64,000 nt of DNA from Montifringilla adamsi. Its lineage: Eukaryota > Chordata > Aves > Passeriformes > Passeridae. Positions within the stretch are counted from its first letter, which is position 1; every line of letters starts with the position of its first letter. The notes under the pieces were generated by a model. The model was not told where the DNA came from and did no database searches. It worked only from the letters and a program-made list of their open reading frames with translations. Positions 13,221 to 25,339 of this stretch are shown in pieces. The stretch is taken from positions 2,484,305-2,548,304 of the forward strand of contig JAGGNK010013559.1 of the NCBI GenBank assembly GCA_017590115.1. The letters run 5' to 3'. The translations under genes and the position numbers were made by a program.

Positions 13221-14649
13221 GCTGCCCACGCCGCTTTACATACCGGGGAGCGGCGGCGGCGGCCCCGGCGGGCACAGGGCCGGTACAGGCGGGGCGGCCC
13301 CTCAGAGCCCTCGCCACAGCGCCCCCTGGGGGCCGGGGGTGCCCCCGCAGCCCCGCGGGTGCGGAGCGCGGGCCGCTCCTTCCACCGCGGGAGCCGGGGG
13401 TAGCGCGGGCTGCTTCTGCTTCTCCTTCTCTTGCTTCTCCTTCCCCTGCTTCTCCTTGTCCTTCTCCGTGCTCCACACGTGAACGCGTCCGGGTTTGTGC
13501 CTCTCTGAGCACCTGCCGCGGGCGCGGAGCGCCGGGAGCAGCCGCGGCTCCAGCCCCGGCCCCCCCAGCCCGCGTTGTGCTCTCCCCACCCGGGCTGAGG
13601 GACGGACACAAGGTGAGGGTGTTTGGATTGCCTGCAAATCCGTGGCTGAGTTATGTGGAAACCGTCTTGGGATAAATGGAAGGTAACAAACACATGTCTG
13701 GAAGGAATCATTACCTGAACAGGGATTTATCACTGGGCCTGGGGGTCTTAAACTTGAGCACGAAAACTGCTTAACACAGTCCTCGGAGGGCATGGAAACG
13801 TATGGTTAAATAGATACGTTACCACAATGCAAACGTCTCACTTTGGGTTTTTCTGAAGTGTAAAAGAAGGCACATTAGTTATTTTTCTCTCAATGATTTT
13901 CCATAAGCATTAACTATAAAAGTAGACTTGGTTTCTGTTTGTACTGAAGACAAATCTGTCAGGCCATAAGGGACATTACAATAACTTAGCAGTGCTGCTG
14001 ATACTGTGAATAGGACAAGTACCCTCTTTTTGTTTTGCTAAGTACAAGTGCTGCTTAATAGTAAACAGAATTATACTTTCCTGTGCTAAATAACATTTTT
14101 AACAGTCCAGACACCTTGAGAAAGCTCTGGCTTATCTTAAAGCTGAACACTTTGTTTCTTTGGCATTTACCAGATACCATAAGGGCTGCTTTGTTCAATA
14201 AATACCTATTTCCTATTTCCCAAGGTTTTCTACCATTCCTGTGCTCTTCACCAACAAGAGAGCAGCAGTTCATGTTGCAGCTCTTCCTTGCAGAGCTTGG
14301 GAGACCACAGCTCGTCTGTGTGATACACAGAAGGGGCTGGGAATATCACACTCTCACCACCAGACAGCATTTGTAACTTAATTGTAACTAACCTCTGCTC
14401 CGAAGAGATTTAGAAATAGTCTTGTACAATATTAGCTATAACTGGGTTGTTTAAACCACAGGTGTAAGGGATCCTTTTTTACAGAAGTAGGGCTGCTCCT
14501 GCAGATGCTCTGGATTTTCTGTAAATTTCAAACTTGTTTTTGGAGTATTTAAATTTTCAAACCTTGCCTGTGAAGGTATTTCTTTATCACCAGATAATGC
14601 ACATGATAATTGCAGTTCATACCTTGTTTAGAATCCGTGACACATATTC

Positions 14650-14740
14650 AAACTGCCATGGGTTGGTTGAGGTTGGAAGGAACCTCTGGAGCTCATCCAG
14701 TCCAAATCCCTGCTCCAGGGAGGCACCAGCAGTTTCCCTT
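14650..14740 (-). mobile_element. Short CR1 3'-end fragment
   Basis: About 90 bp with 'gggttggttgaggttggaagg', 'gagctcatccagtccaa' and 'ccctgctccagggaggcacc', typical of a reverse-complemented CR1 end. Boundaries are approximate. Confidence 0.6.
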
Positions 14741-15768
14741 GGGCTTTCTCACAGGTTTTGCTGCAGATTAAATAAAACGAAGGTGTTTGGAACAGAATCA
14801 GATTCTAGGAACAGTCATGAAAACTGCAATCCTGCAAGCAGGATTTTTCTAAGAATGTTACATTTCATATTTGTATCCTGTGAATTCTGGTTCCTTTACT
14901 ATTTCAAGCAATGTGTGAATGGAATATCTGTAATTTCTTGGGAGCTACAATCTCAGTGGAAAGGAAACAGTTGTTAGTTTACATTAATTACATGCATTAC
15001 TTTTTTTTATTCCTGGCACTGCACTCTCACCTGTGCATGTTCAGCACACAGCTCAGCTCTCCTTCCACTCCCAGGGAGGTTGTTCACCTGTGGGGAAAAA
15101 TGGGATTTTTTGAGTTTTGCTTTCCATTTGATGGCAGCACACTCCCCTTGTGAGAACAGAGCAGCCAGCGTTGAAGCTGCAGTGATTCCTCAGTGCTCAC
15201 AGAGACAGGTGTAGTTCAAACTGTATTTCTGCAGGGAAGGGGGGGTTATGCCATTCATGTAGAGACATTAATGTAGAGAAACATTCCCAGTAAACACAGG
15301 TCTGGACAACAGTGGGGAGGACACAGATCTGCAGTGTCTAAATTAATAATACACAGATGGAAAAATACTGGTGCTAATTTGAAGGCTGTAAGTATGTGTC
15401 AAAATCTATTTTAAAAGTTCAATACCAAGAGAGTGTATGGCCTCTTTTAATACTCTGAAATATATCAAGTGAAATAGGTGAACTCTGAAATAAATCAATA
15501 TCAAATTCTGAAATATGTCAGTATAACAAATCTCTGAGTATCTCTTCAGAAAATATCTGGGATTTGTGAGCAAAGGCTGATACATCCACACAGTCCTGTC
15601 TCCTCCTTCTCCAAAGTAAATTCATGTGAGTTCCCAATACAAACATACAGCTTTTATCATCATTCTTTTCTGCCTGTCTCAGAACACGCAATTAATTGAA
15701 GCAACTAACGATACACCTTCAGAACAAATCTTTGTGCACAGCAGTTTGCAAACCGAATATGAAACAGT

Positions 15769-15827
15769 TTTATTTCTGTTGAGGTGTGAGCAGAGCAGTA
15801 CATTTCACCCACATCCCACTGAAAGCT
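15769..15827 (-). terminator. TSHB: TSHB 3' UTR and poly(A) signal
   Basis: On the minus strand an AATAAA hexamer (plus-strand tttatt at 15769-15774) lies about 55 bases after the TSHB stop codon. This gives the short 3' UTR usual for this gene. Confidence 0.6.
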
Positions 15828-16924
15828 TTACAGGTTACAGAGCTTCTGTGGCTTAGTGCAGTAGTTTGTCCTGACCCTCTCACGGACACAGTCACTGTAG
15901 TCAGTGTTGCACTTGCCACACTTGCAGCTCACAGCCACGGGGTAGGAGTAGTAGGGGATGGTGTGGTGAGGGCAGCCCGGGATCAGCGCTGTCCGGTACA
16001 GCATCTCTTTGTACGTGCACACGTTCTGGGACAGAGCACTCTTGAGGAGCAGCTTCTTGCCATTGCTGTCCTGCAAAGAGAAGAGAAATTTGTTGCTTCA
16101 CTGAGGCACACGTGTGTCAGAAATGTCCTGTGAGGTGCAGAGACCAAAACTCATACCTGAGCCCAGCTTTGGTAGTACTGAGCATTTCAGTATGCTCATG
16201 TACATGAGTTCAGAGCTCTAATTGTGACTGGGGCTCCCTCCCCACACAGGCACATTCCCCTTGTTTTTCTGGTTTGACTAATCCACGTGGCTCAGCGTGT
16301 GTCCTGTGCTTTGTGATCAGAAGAGATCACAAAGCTGATGCCCAAGCTGGAACTCAAAATGCTGTGTTGAACAGTGAAGTTGTGTGGAGTAGTATGGCTG
16401 CTGCAGAGCTGTCCCCACAGCCAGTTGGGATAGCAGCAGTCGGAGCAGAAGTTATTTACATTAATTAAGTTATTTACATTAATTAAGAGTTACCCAATGT
16501 AATCTGCTCCTTACCTGTTCCATCCTGCCCTTACAAACTGCCCACAGAGGGTCTCTGTTGTGCCACTGGTCTTATCAACCAGTGTCCCAGAGGCTTGGCA
16601 TTTTTCATCCCCACGTTTTCAAAAAGCTAACTTGAAAACATGGTGACAGTGCAGTTTTTCTGCCTGTGATAAACTCTACTACAATTTGCTCGTTTGCACA
16701 CTATTTTGTGGGAGAACAGAGCCCTGGTTTGCAGTGGTGGCTGTTACAGAAACATCTCGTACCCGGGTCATGCAGAATCCAGCGCAGATGGTGGTGTTGA
16801 TGGCCAGGCAATAGGCACATTCCCGCTTCTCCACGTGGATTGTGTACTCAGCAGGAGCACAGAGTGATGCTGTTTGTCCAAAAATCAGGCCAAAGAGGAG
16901 AGACATCACAAAGAAGGGACTCAT
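15828..16924 (-). CDS. TSHB: Thyrotropin (TSH) beta subunit
   Basis: Two coding exons on the minus strand: 16924-16763 (ATG at 16924-16922, 54 codons, donor after the CMTR residues) and 16070-15828 (80 codons plus TAA). They give a 134-residue precursor. A hydrophobic signal peptide (about residues 1-16, ending near FG/Q) is followed by the cystine-knot hormone fold. All twelve cysteines expected of glycoprotein-hormone beta subunits are present, including the CAGFC core, the CKCGKC stretch and the CTKP seat-belt end. One N-glycosylation sequon (INTT) is kept. The intron position is the same as in human TSHB. The protein pairs with the common alpha subunit and is secreted by pituitary thyrotrophs to stimulate the thyroid. 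An untranslated first exon should lie upstream, near the TATA box at about 17.86 kb. The reading is intact and matches chicken TSHB very closely by recollection. Confidence 0.97.
16451..16486. repeat. 18-bp tandem duplication in the TSHB intron
   Basis: Two adjoining copies of an AT-rich 18-mer (gttatttacattaattaa) lie in the intron between the two TSHB coding exons. The copies are identical, so the duplication is recent or mutates as a microsatellite. Confidence 0.8.
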
Positions 16925-17829
16925 GCTGGATGGGGAAGAACAAACAAACAGAGCAAACCACAGGTAAAATGGGATGTGCCTTCCAGCCATGTCCTGGCAT
17001 GCGACAGGAACAGCCAGGACAGTCACAGACCTGGAGTAATCAACATTTCTAGCTACAGCCTGACAATTGCTTTCCAATCTCAGTCCTTATTGAAATAATA
17101 CTCACCATTAAACAGAGAACAAAGGCAAAGAGGCCATTAACAACATAGAACAAATTCACTTTCCCCCACTAAAGCGTATTACATGGAATTTCTCACTAGT
17201 GAGTGATAAAATCCTGAGATAGAGCAAATAGAGGAGCTGAAAGATTTGAAAGTGTGACATGTAAGAGAACATAAGCTCTAGAATTAAGCAGAGATAATAA
17301 AATAATCTCACTGCTTTAAAACAATTTTCTAAAGAAGCATCTTATAAAATGCTAGAGACAAAAAGACAAGGGTGTGCATATCAGGCATAAAACTGGATTT
17401 TTCAATTTCCAGTGGCTTAGAGGCATGATGAGATGGGAACACGGCCAAGAAATAAATAATAGATTCAAGCAAATTACAATAAAGAACATCAGCAAAGAGT
17501 TCAACTCAATGAATCCTGCTTTATCTGTCTGTTGTGCTGACCTCATTCTCAGACCTGCGGGGTGGATCCTGAGAACAAAGCCTTGATTAGCTCCCAAGAC
17601 AATTTCAGGAACTACTCTAGAGCCTCTAAATGATAAACTTTAAATGACAGTGTCTACCAACATCTGGACATCACCCTCTAGTCTCTTCCAGCTGCCAATT
17701 TCCCATAGCAAAGCCATCCATTACTCAGGCTGGTTTACCCTGTAGCTGCAACACCAGTCTGGAAAGACCAACCTCTTGTCAGTAGAATTCTTCCCTATTA
17801 CAGGAACCTGATTCTGCCTTGAGCTGGGA

Positions 17830-17870
17830 GAGGCAGTGACCCAGCACAAGCTCTGTGTGTGCTTTATACT
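17830..17870 (-). promoter_or_regulatory. TSHB: Candidate TSHB promoter (TATA box)
   Basis: On the minus strand a TATAAAG motif (plus-strand tttata at 17863-17868) lies about 940 bases upstream of the TSHB start codon, the arrangement expected if the gene has a short untranslated first exon and an intron, as in mammals. Transcription would begin near 17835. The first-exon donor is not certain, so this remains a candidate. Confidence 0.45.
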
Positions 17871-18264
17871 CTCCAGGCTAATTCCAGGCTGATCTTACTG
17901 TTTATATAATTGCATGTGAACTGCTGCTTTCTTATCACAAAGTCATCTATTGAAAATTCATACTGAACCACAAAGCAAATGTGATAGGAACAAACGTGTC
18001 CATAATATCCTAACCTGGAAACTGGAGCTGAAAATCTAATTATATTAACAGTCATTCTCTCTTGAGGCTGTTAAACTAACCAGTGCTTTTAAAAAGTTGT
18101 TATTATTGATTAATTTAATTGCTCCATAGGACAGCAAGACCATGGCAGGAAGGCTGGCGTGGATATGGAGTCCTCCAGGATCACAGCTGATGAGTTTTAC
18201 ACCTGTGTTTTGCTAAGGTTTAACGAGGTCTGGTTCATTCTGCTTGCTCCTTACCAGGCACAGC

Positions 18265-18430
18265 TGGGACATGCTGGCACAGGGTGCCCAGGGGACCTGT
18301 GGCTGTCCCAGCCCTGGAAGTGCTCCAGGCTGGAGCAGCCTGGGAAAGTGAAGGTGTCCCTGCCCATGGCAGGGGGTGGGATGGGATGAGCTTTAATGTT
18401 CCTTCCAACCCAAACCATTCTGGGGTTGTC
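18265..18430 (+). mobile_element. CR1 LINE 3'-end fragment
   Basis: In plus orientation, reading 'tggaagtgctccaggctgga', 'gtgaaggtgtccctgcccat' and 'ttccttccaacccaaaccat' towards the CR1 3' end. About 165 bp, no coding capacity. Confidence 0.8.
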
Positions 18431-21400
18431 TGAGTCTGTGCAGTGCCCATGAAGCAACAAGTCTGAAATCAAAGCCACTGCTCTCAGCCTGCTCAGGCAC
18501 AGCCTGACTTACCTGCTCAAGCAAAGCACACTCAGAAATTGGCTGGCCTGGAACCTGCTCAGCAAATACTGAAGCAACAAGCAATTCACTGAACACTGAT
18601 TGACAGGGAAAAAACTTACAAAACCACTCCTCAGAGCACAGTGAGAAACAAAATATTGCATCAATACCAATGAAACAGTGTCCCCAGATGGGGGAAAGCA
18701 CTCACATTTGGGGGGGCAAGAGGGAGAAGAGGTTGACAAAGCCATGCTTCTGTGTCAGCCCCTCCCTGAGCTCCCTGCCTGCAGCTCTGGGAACTCGTGC
18801 CCTTCCTGGCCATCACCTCACTCCCATTTGGAATCTGATCTGATTGATGTCTTATGCAGGTCAGCCACATTCCTGATTTACATAGCCATCAGAAACATGG
18901 AAAACATGAGTTTGGGGTGGTAAATATGGTTACTTTGAGCTGTTGGAGGAGTGATCCAGTTGGTCTCAATTGGTGTTCAGCTAATTCCTGCACAATAGTG
19001 TCTCCTTTTCCTGTGGTTTCAGACTGCTGCACGCAGGTCTGTGTCTTGGGCTAATTTTTCAGGCATTTTTAGGATAATATAATAGAGGTTTTGTTCAATT
19101 AAGACTAGCCAAATGCTTTCTGTTTTCATGGAGTCTTTAATTCTGGGTTAATTTCTACCCTATAATTTCTCAGGAATTAAATATAATTTAATTCTATTTA
19201 AACCTCTTTCTGGCTTAGGGACATCAGCAGAGTATTAATTGTACTCTTTGTAATATCTGTCCATCTCACTTAGCAACAGGAGAGTAACATTCACTTTGCT
19301 ACTACTGCAGTATGTTATTAACTCTGTATTTTTCTGATATATTTGGAATACAAACACTCAGGTTCTCTCAGTATACACCACACAACCCCACACAGACAAT
19401 GTAAATGTGTATATATACACCGTACACACACACACACAACATAAACGTGTATGGGCTTGGTCGTTTGAAGCTTTAACCACGGAAAAGAATGTTTGTTCTT
19501 GGGAAATACAGAGAGTATTTCAAAGGACAAAAAGAACCTGAAAAAATGCATAAACTAAAACATGGAGAGGACAAATAAATGCTCAAAGTAAGAATTAAAA
19601 CCCAGAATTCTTAAACCAAAAATATCACGTGGCCCTTGCATGCACAGCTGATTCTTTCCTCTAAAGATTCACAGCTTTAGGCAGTTGGGGCTGCATTTGT
19701 GCACCCTGGAGCCAACACAGCCAGGTTTAAAGTGTCTCAACACCCCTGTAAGAGCATGGGCAGAGAACAGGTCAGAGTGTGAGCACATGTACTCTTTGCT
19801 CCCTCAAAGTGCCAGTTTCTCTGAGCTGAGAAAACTAGGTGTGAGGTGGATGGAGAAGTTAGGGTAAAAAAAAAAAAAAAAAAGGTTTAAGCATTTGCCT
19901 TAACAAGATTTAGGGAAATGTCTGCAAACATCAGTAGCAAATTGTAACAAGGCTTGAAAGTCATAATAAAGATGAAAAAGAGAGTGCAACAATAAAAACT
20001 ATAGCAACAAAATTAGAGGAAAACCAACAACAATATCTGTTAGAGGTGAGAAAATGCAGAAAACTTGCACAGGAAACTGAAGAGTAGGAAATAAACTTCT
20101 GGAGGCCAAAGGCCAATAATAAAGTCAGGGAAAATTACAAGATGAAGACAAGCTGTTGATGCAGAGTAAGTGCAAAGGCTTCAGCAAGTAGTGCCTTTGA
20201 AAACAGTGACTAAACAATCACACACAGATCCGCAACAAAAATTATTAAATAAATTATATAAGAAAAAAATACTTAGCTAGCTAATGCTCATTACAAGAAG
20301 TCTGGAATACTGAGGAAATTTCAAAACATTAAAAGAAAGTGTTAATGTAATGGCAATATTTATGGAAAAAGTGTTGACCCAGGTAACTCTCCACCAGCCA
20401 GGTAAAATAACAGAAAATTGATACAGGATTTGAGCAATAAAGAATTAACGGATGAACACGTAATTACTGACGTTACATAAAATAGGTCATGCCACACAAA
20501 CCCAATTTCATTGTTTGCAGTGATTACAAATTTGGTTGTTAAGGCAATTGCACAGATGCAATGTCTTTGGTTCCATGTGTGCAGAGCCCCCCTGTCAGGA
20601 AGGATCAGAGCTGTCATCCCGCTGTGGGGATCCTGAATGCTGGCAGTTATCAGCCACTGGAGCAGTTGGTTTCATCTCAGTGGTGCCTTTATTCACTGCG
20701 ATGTTTTTAGCCAGCCTCTGAACACTCTGCAGTGCACTAGGGAAATACCTGACCAGGTATTAAGAATGAAAATTCATTTATCTGGAAGGGCAATAAATGA
20801 CTGAGTGGAGCCTGGGACCAATGTGAGTGCTGCTTATCAGCTCAGCCCCATGCTGATGGTCAGAGAAGCTCCTGGCTGCTGCTTTCCCCTTGCTGGCACC
20901 ATCATCCTGCCCATCAAAAGGGTGGCATTCAGGTATCTTCAGTCATTTGCACAAACTGTCAAGCTGGTAAAAAACCTCCTGGATTGTCCTTATGGCTGTG
21001 ACCATGGAACATTCACTTCTGACCTCTCTGATGGGAGTGAGATCCCACGAGCTGCAGGGAGCAGCAAGAAAAAAGACTGTGGTAGGACAACAAAGTCCAG
21101 TGTCACAATTTGTGAGTGCCTGAGGCTTCTCCCATACAGTTTCCTAAAATCCATCATCCCCAGTCTGGTGCTTATGGATCTGTTTCTTTGGTTGCCCTCC
21201 TGCTGACCTGCAGAGACTCAGTGATAGAAATTTTTAATGTGTTTTTATAGCCCAGCTTTGCAGCCCTGTTCTGGAACAGCCAGTTACACTGTTAATTATT
21301 TATCTTTAACCTTTCTGTTAACCAAACCAATCCATTCCCTGACATCAGTGATTTTACTCTTTCATTAAGTGAATGATAGTGTGCTGATGTTCTACAGGAA

Positions 21401-24400
21401 GTGCTTCAAGTGATATCTGTAAATAGAATTTAGTAATTATAAAAACCTTGGGTTCATTCCCCAGGAGTCTCTGTAATGGGCTACAGAAATTCAGTGCATA
21501 CCAGAAGCTCATATGTAACAGTAATTTAATAGGATTCTCTGTCACTGACCAGTGCCAAAAACAAAAGGAGGAACAATGAGAAGTTATCAGACATTATTCC
21601 TACTCACTCTGCCCCTGGTAGTGGTACAACACAAAGAAAACCTTGTGATCTCGTGAGCAGGTTACTTACAGAGCAGGACCACTCTTATTTCCACGAAATA
21701 TGCAACTGTAGGTAGTAAAGTAAAAACATGTCCACACTTGCAAACAACCAATAATTTGAAGATCTGCTGCTGAAAAACAGACAAAACCAATCAGATTCTG
21801 AAAGATGAGTATTCTGGTAGAGGAATTATTTCCAACTCTATCCAGTTGCAGCCCTCCACTGATAAAAGGAAATAAGATCTTCATATGCTGCCATAGAAAC
21901 AAGTGTTTTTGCCAGGTTTTGCATTTAAACAGTCTGTGTCTGCTGAATTTTTAAAGCTAATCTGCCTATTGCCAGTCTCTGTAACAGCCCAAAACACAGT
22001 TCTCATCTCTCAAATTTATAGATTCACAGTCTGCTCTTCTCTTTCTTTCCTAGGATTAGCTGCAGCATTTCCTATCAACCACAGATTAAAACAGCAAATC
22101 TCTTTGTTGCATATCATATGCCAGCAATCTCCATTTATGGTCTGAAAATACTTCATAATCCTATTTGCTGTTTGGCTCAGACAATAGAGCCCTTTGGATT
22201 TGGTTTCATTTCTTTGGAAAGTGCTGGATATTTCTGTTAGTCTGAGATACACAATCACTGTGCTGAGGGCAAAGCTAAACAAAAAAAAAACAACAAATCA
22301 GCACCAAAGACAATCCAGAGCCTCCTGCAGTATTGTCAAGGATGAACAGTACCAGCCCAGCATCGCAATAATGCTAAAGGTAAAACTCTGCCCCAGGTGT
22401 GACAGAATAGAAGAGGTAAATGCTCAGGATTTGTCTTTTCTGAACTGGATTTTCAATTCTACTTTATATTTAAGAAAAATAGGATGTTTACTAAAAAATG
22501 TAGTATTACATATATTTATAGATTTTTAACAAAGATCAAACGTACTTGCATTATATTCTATAAATATTTTTAGTATAAATTACTTAAAATATTGAAAATC
22601 AGGTTCTGAAAAGTAAATTTCCTCAGTGGAACCTGACTGTAAGTGTGCAAAACTCAAGTAATATCTTTTCCTCACGTAATCTTCAAAAGTTCTCACTGCT
22701 TGAGTTGTCCTAAAAGCTACCCTGCCAGTTCTGATCCCACAACATTTTGTCTGTTCCAGACAAAAATAGAGCCTGCAAAGCCCCAAAATTCTCCTGCTGA
22801 CTAGTAACAGAGTAAAGTCATCATGATCCTGTTTTCTATACCTCTGTAAGCAAATACTTTTTACTATAGCAAAGTGAACTCTTAATTTTGATTAAGTCAG
22901 CAAACTGATTTTGTGAGTCCTGCAGCTGAGCCTTGATGTCTCATGTTAAATAATCTTTTTCATCACTCTGTATGGTCAGAGCTGAAATGTAACAGAATGA
23001 GAATAATATGATAATGAAGGAGAAAGGACAGATTCTACTTTCATTTGTGCCTGTATCTGATAAGCAGACATTCAAGTGAAATAAGGTGGTTGGTCCTGGC
23101 CAAATATTGATCAAGTCTTGGGAAAGTTCTCCAAAATCAAAACACAAATTCCAACAGAATTAAAAGCAGAATTGAAGAGCATTTATATTTGCTGGACTTC
23201 TCTGTGAAGTGACTACAGGTTTCCTTGAAATCTCAAAGTAGTGCTCCTAAAAAGAGAGAAAACCCCCATAATATATGTCACAGGAATGCACAAACTTCGT
23301 GGGCCTGAGGATTAACAACGTAATGACCTTTACAATTTAACAGTAAAACATGCCTGTTCACACCAGCACTGTATCTGGACTATGAAGTGATTTTGGTCAA
23401 CATATTTAAAAAAAAAACTAACAGTGAGACTATATTTAACATTTACAGCTACTAAACTGTTAGACTACTCATGAATATTAAAACTCGACAATATTTAAAA
23501 ATGTTAAAGAATGTGTAAGGTAAAATTCATTTTAGTTTTACCTGAATCAGTGATTTTGCCACAGTACAGGAACTGAATGGCAAATTACAATTATTACCTG
23601 GGCATTTGTTAAAACACTGCACAAACTTAAGAGTTATTTTTCTATGGGTAGATTTGTATAGGATTATAAAATCCAGAAGAAAAAAAAAATACAGCTAATG
23701 TGAAAATACGATTTTTAATTAATCAACTGCCTGTGATTTTTGAAATTACCAGAATTGGTAATGGCTTTGGAACTCGCTTGCTTCATACTTCACAATGGCT
23801 TTTCAAACCACTGGTGTTTTGCAGTTTGCTTTATAGGCTGTGGCCAGAGGGAAGGTTTTGAAGAGGAGAACTCATCAGCTGCTGTCTGTCTGTGCACAGG
23901 TGCATGACAAAGGATTCACAAGGCAAAATGATTTCTTTAAAGTCCAGTAGTTGATATTTATTTTTTTCTTTACTCCCATGGGTAGTTAAAACACATCTGA
24001 CTATGTTTTAGTATGAAAATGCCATTTTACAAGGTTTTCAAGTCACAAAAAAATAGGATAAATAGTGTAACTCATCTCCTGTTAGAATATCACATTTGAA
24101 TCTAAACATATTCCGTAAGGAACCTCAACATGAAACAATAATTTGTTTATTTCACGTAACTCAGTGTGGTGACAGAACATTTTCACGGCACATTTGGTCT
24201 GGTGTAAGCAGGACTTCAAAGCCAGTGCAAGCATCCAAGCGGGCCACTGCTCACTGTGGATCCACCACATCAAATGTGGATTTATCATCGGTGATGTGCA
24301 GTTACAACACAGAGCAGACGATTGAGAAGATAATTTCCTTCAGTCTTGACAGAGAATAACAGCAGAAGTCTTTGAAATAAAGTCAAAGATGTTCCTTCCA

Positions 24401-24440
24401 GCACCAGTCTTGGCAGTCTGCAGAGAAATGACTTCAGCGA
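18431..24440. other. Intergenic, no gene recognised
   Basis: AT-rich sequence with scattered short open frames; the longest (20805-21206, plus) resembles nothing I know. It contains a small CA microsatellite at about 19424-19439 and a run of A residues at about 19866-19884. In mammals SYCP1 lies between TSHB and SIKE1; I found no exon resembling it here. Confidence 0.5.
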
Positions 24441-24444
24441 ATTT

Positions 24445-24600
24445 CACACACACACAGAACCATGGAATGGGTTGGGTTGGAAGGGACCTTGAAGCTCATC
24501 CAGTGCCACCCCTGCCATGGACAGGGACACTTTCCATTATCCCAGCTTGCTCCAAGTCCAGTCCAACCTGGCCTTGAACACTTCAGGACAGGCCAGGATG
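24445..24600 (-). mobile_element. CR1 LINE 3'-end fragment
   Basis: Reverse-complemented CR1 end: 'catggaatgggttgggttgg', 'agggaccttgaagctcatcc' and 'tccaacctggccttgaacac'. About 155 bp, fairly well preserved. Confidence 0.85.
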
Positions 24601-24829
24601 TGTGTGCTCGGGTCAGGACTCTGCCCGGGGGCTCCCAGCAGTGTCCCCGTGTCCCTGTCGGTGTCCCCGTCCCCACTGCAGCCAGGCCGGGGCGGCCGGT
24701 GGCACCACTGACTGACACAGCCCCATGGCCCGAGGGCTCACCGGGCTTTGGCCACGGGCCCTGCCTGGTGCTCAGGCATGGCTGCACGAGCAGTTTGAAC
24801 AGGCTTTTTCTTGGTGGGTCCGGAGAAAA

Positions 24830-25250
24830 GTGGTGACACCAGCACTTGATACCGGCACTGACATCGCCACTGGTACTGATACCAGCACCGGCACCAGCAC
24901 TGGTACCAACACCGACACTGACATCAGCAGCGACAACCAGCACCGGCCCTGGCAGCAACATCAGCACCAGCACTGACACCGGCACTGAGCACTGCACCCA
25001 AACCGATACCGGCACTGGTACCAACACCAACACTTGTACTGACACCGACATCACCGCCACCACCTACACCAACAGCAACACCGGCACCAACACCGACACC
25101 AGCACTGTCACCGGCACTGAGTGTGGCACCCAAACCGATGCCAGCACCGGCACTGGTACCAACACTAACACTTGTACCGACAGCGACATCGCCGCCACCA
25201 CCTACACCGGCAGCGACACCGGCAGCCACACCGACACCGGCACCTCACGG
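24830..25250 (-). repeat. Variable minisatellite just downstream of the NR1H5 stop codon
   Basis: About 420 bp of degenerate 6- and 12-bp units of the types ACCGGCACTGGT, ACCAACACCGAC and ACTGACATC. Because the units are multiples of three with no stops, long but meaningless open frames of Thr/Asp/Gly/Asn or Val/Gly/Ala repeats appear on both strands. It starts about 90 bases beyond the NR1H5 stop codon and so probably lies in, or just after, that gene's 3' UTR. Confidence 0.85.
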
Positions 25251-25339
25251 CGGCCGCTGAGGGAGGGCGAAAAGGGCGGGAAAGGACGGCGCGCACCCGA
25301 GGCGGGAAGGGGCGCGCGGGCCGGGGGCGTTGGCGTCGC

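Larger units (their letters stand above)
12400..13660. other. GC-rich, CpG-rich island without a recognised gene
   Basis: This block is strongly GC- and CpG-rich compared with the AT-rich DNA on both sides. It contains the 18-bp G-rich minisatellite, a CR1 fragment, a CT-rich run with tandem CTTCTCCTT-like units (about 13405-13470) and a possible donor (ACAAG/GTGAGG) near 13612. Long overlapping open frames exist on both strands, as expected for low-stop GC-rich DNA, and none resembles a known protein. It may be the promoter of a non-coding transcript, or simply a GC-rich repeat cluster. Confidence 0.45.

Noticed and set aside
13091..13711. Long minus-strand open frames rich in Arg/Pro/Gly in the GC island
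   Set aside because: Overlapping open frames on both strands of a CpG-rich, repeat-containing block. No known domain, and part of the frame lies in CR1 sequence.
24830..25250. CRISPR-like array
   Set aside because: Units are short, variable and without spacers, in a vertebrate genome.
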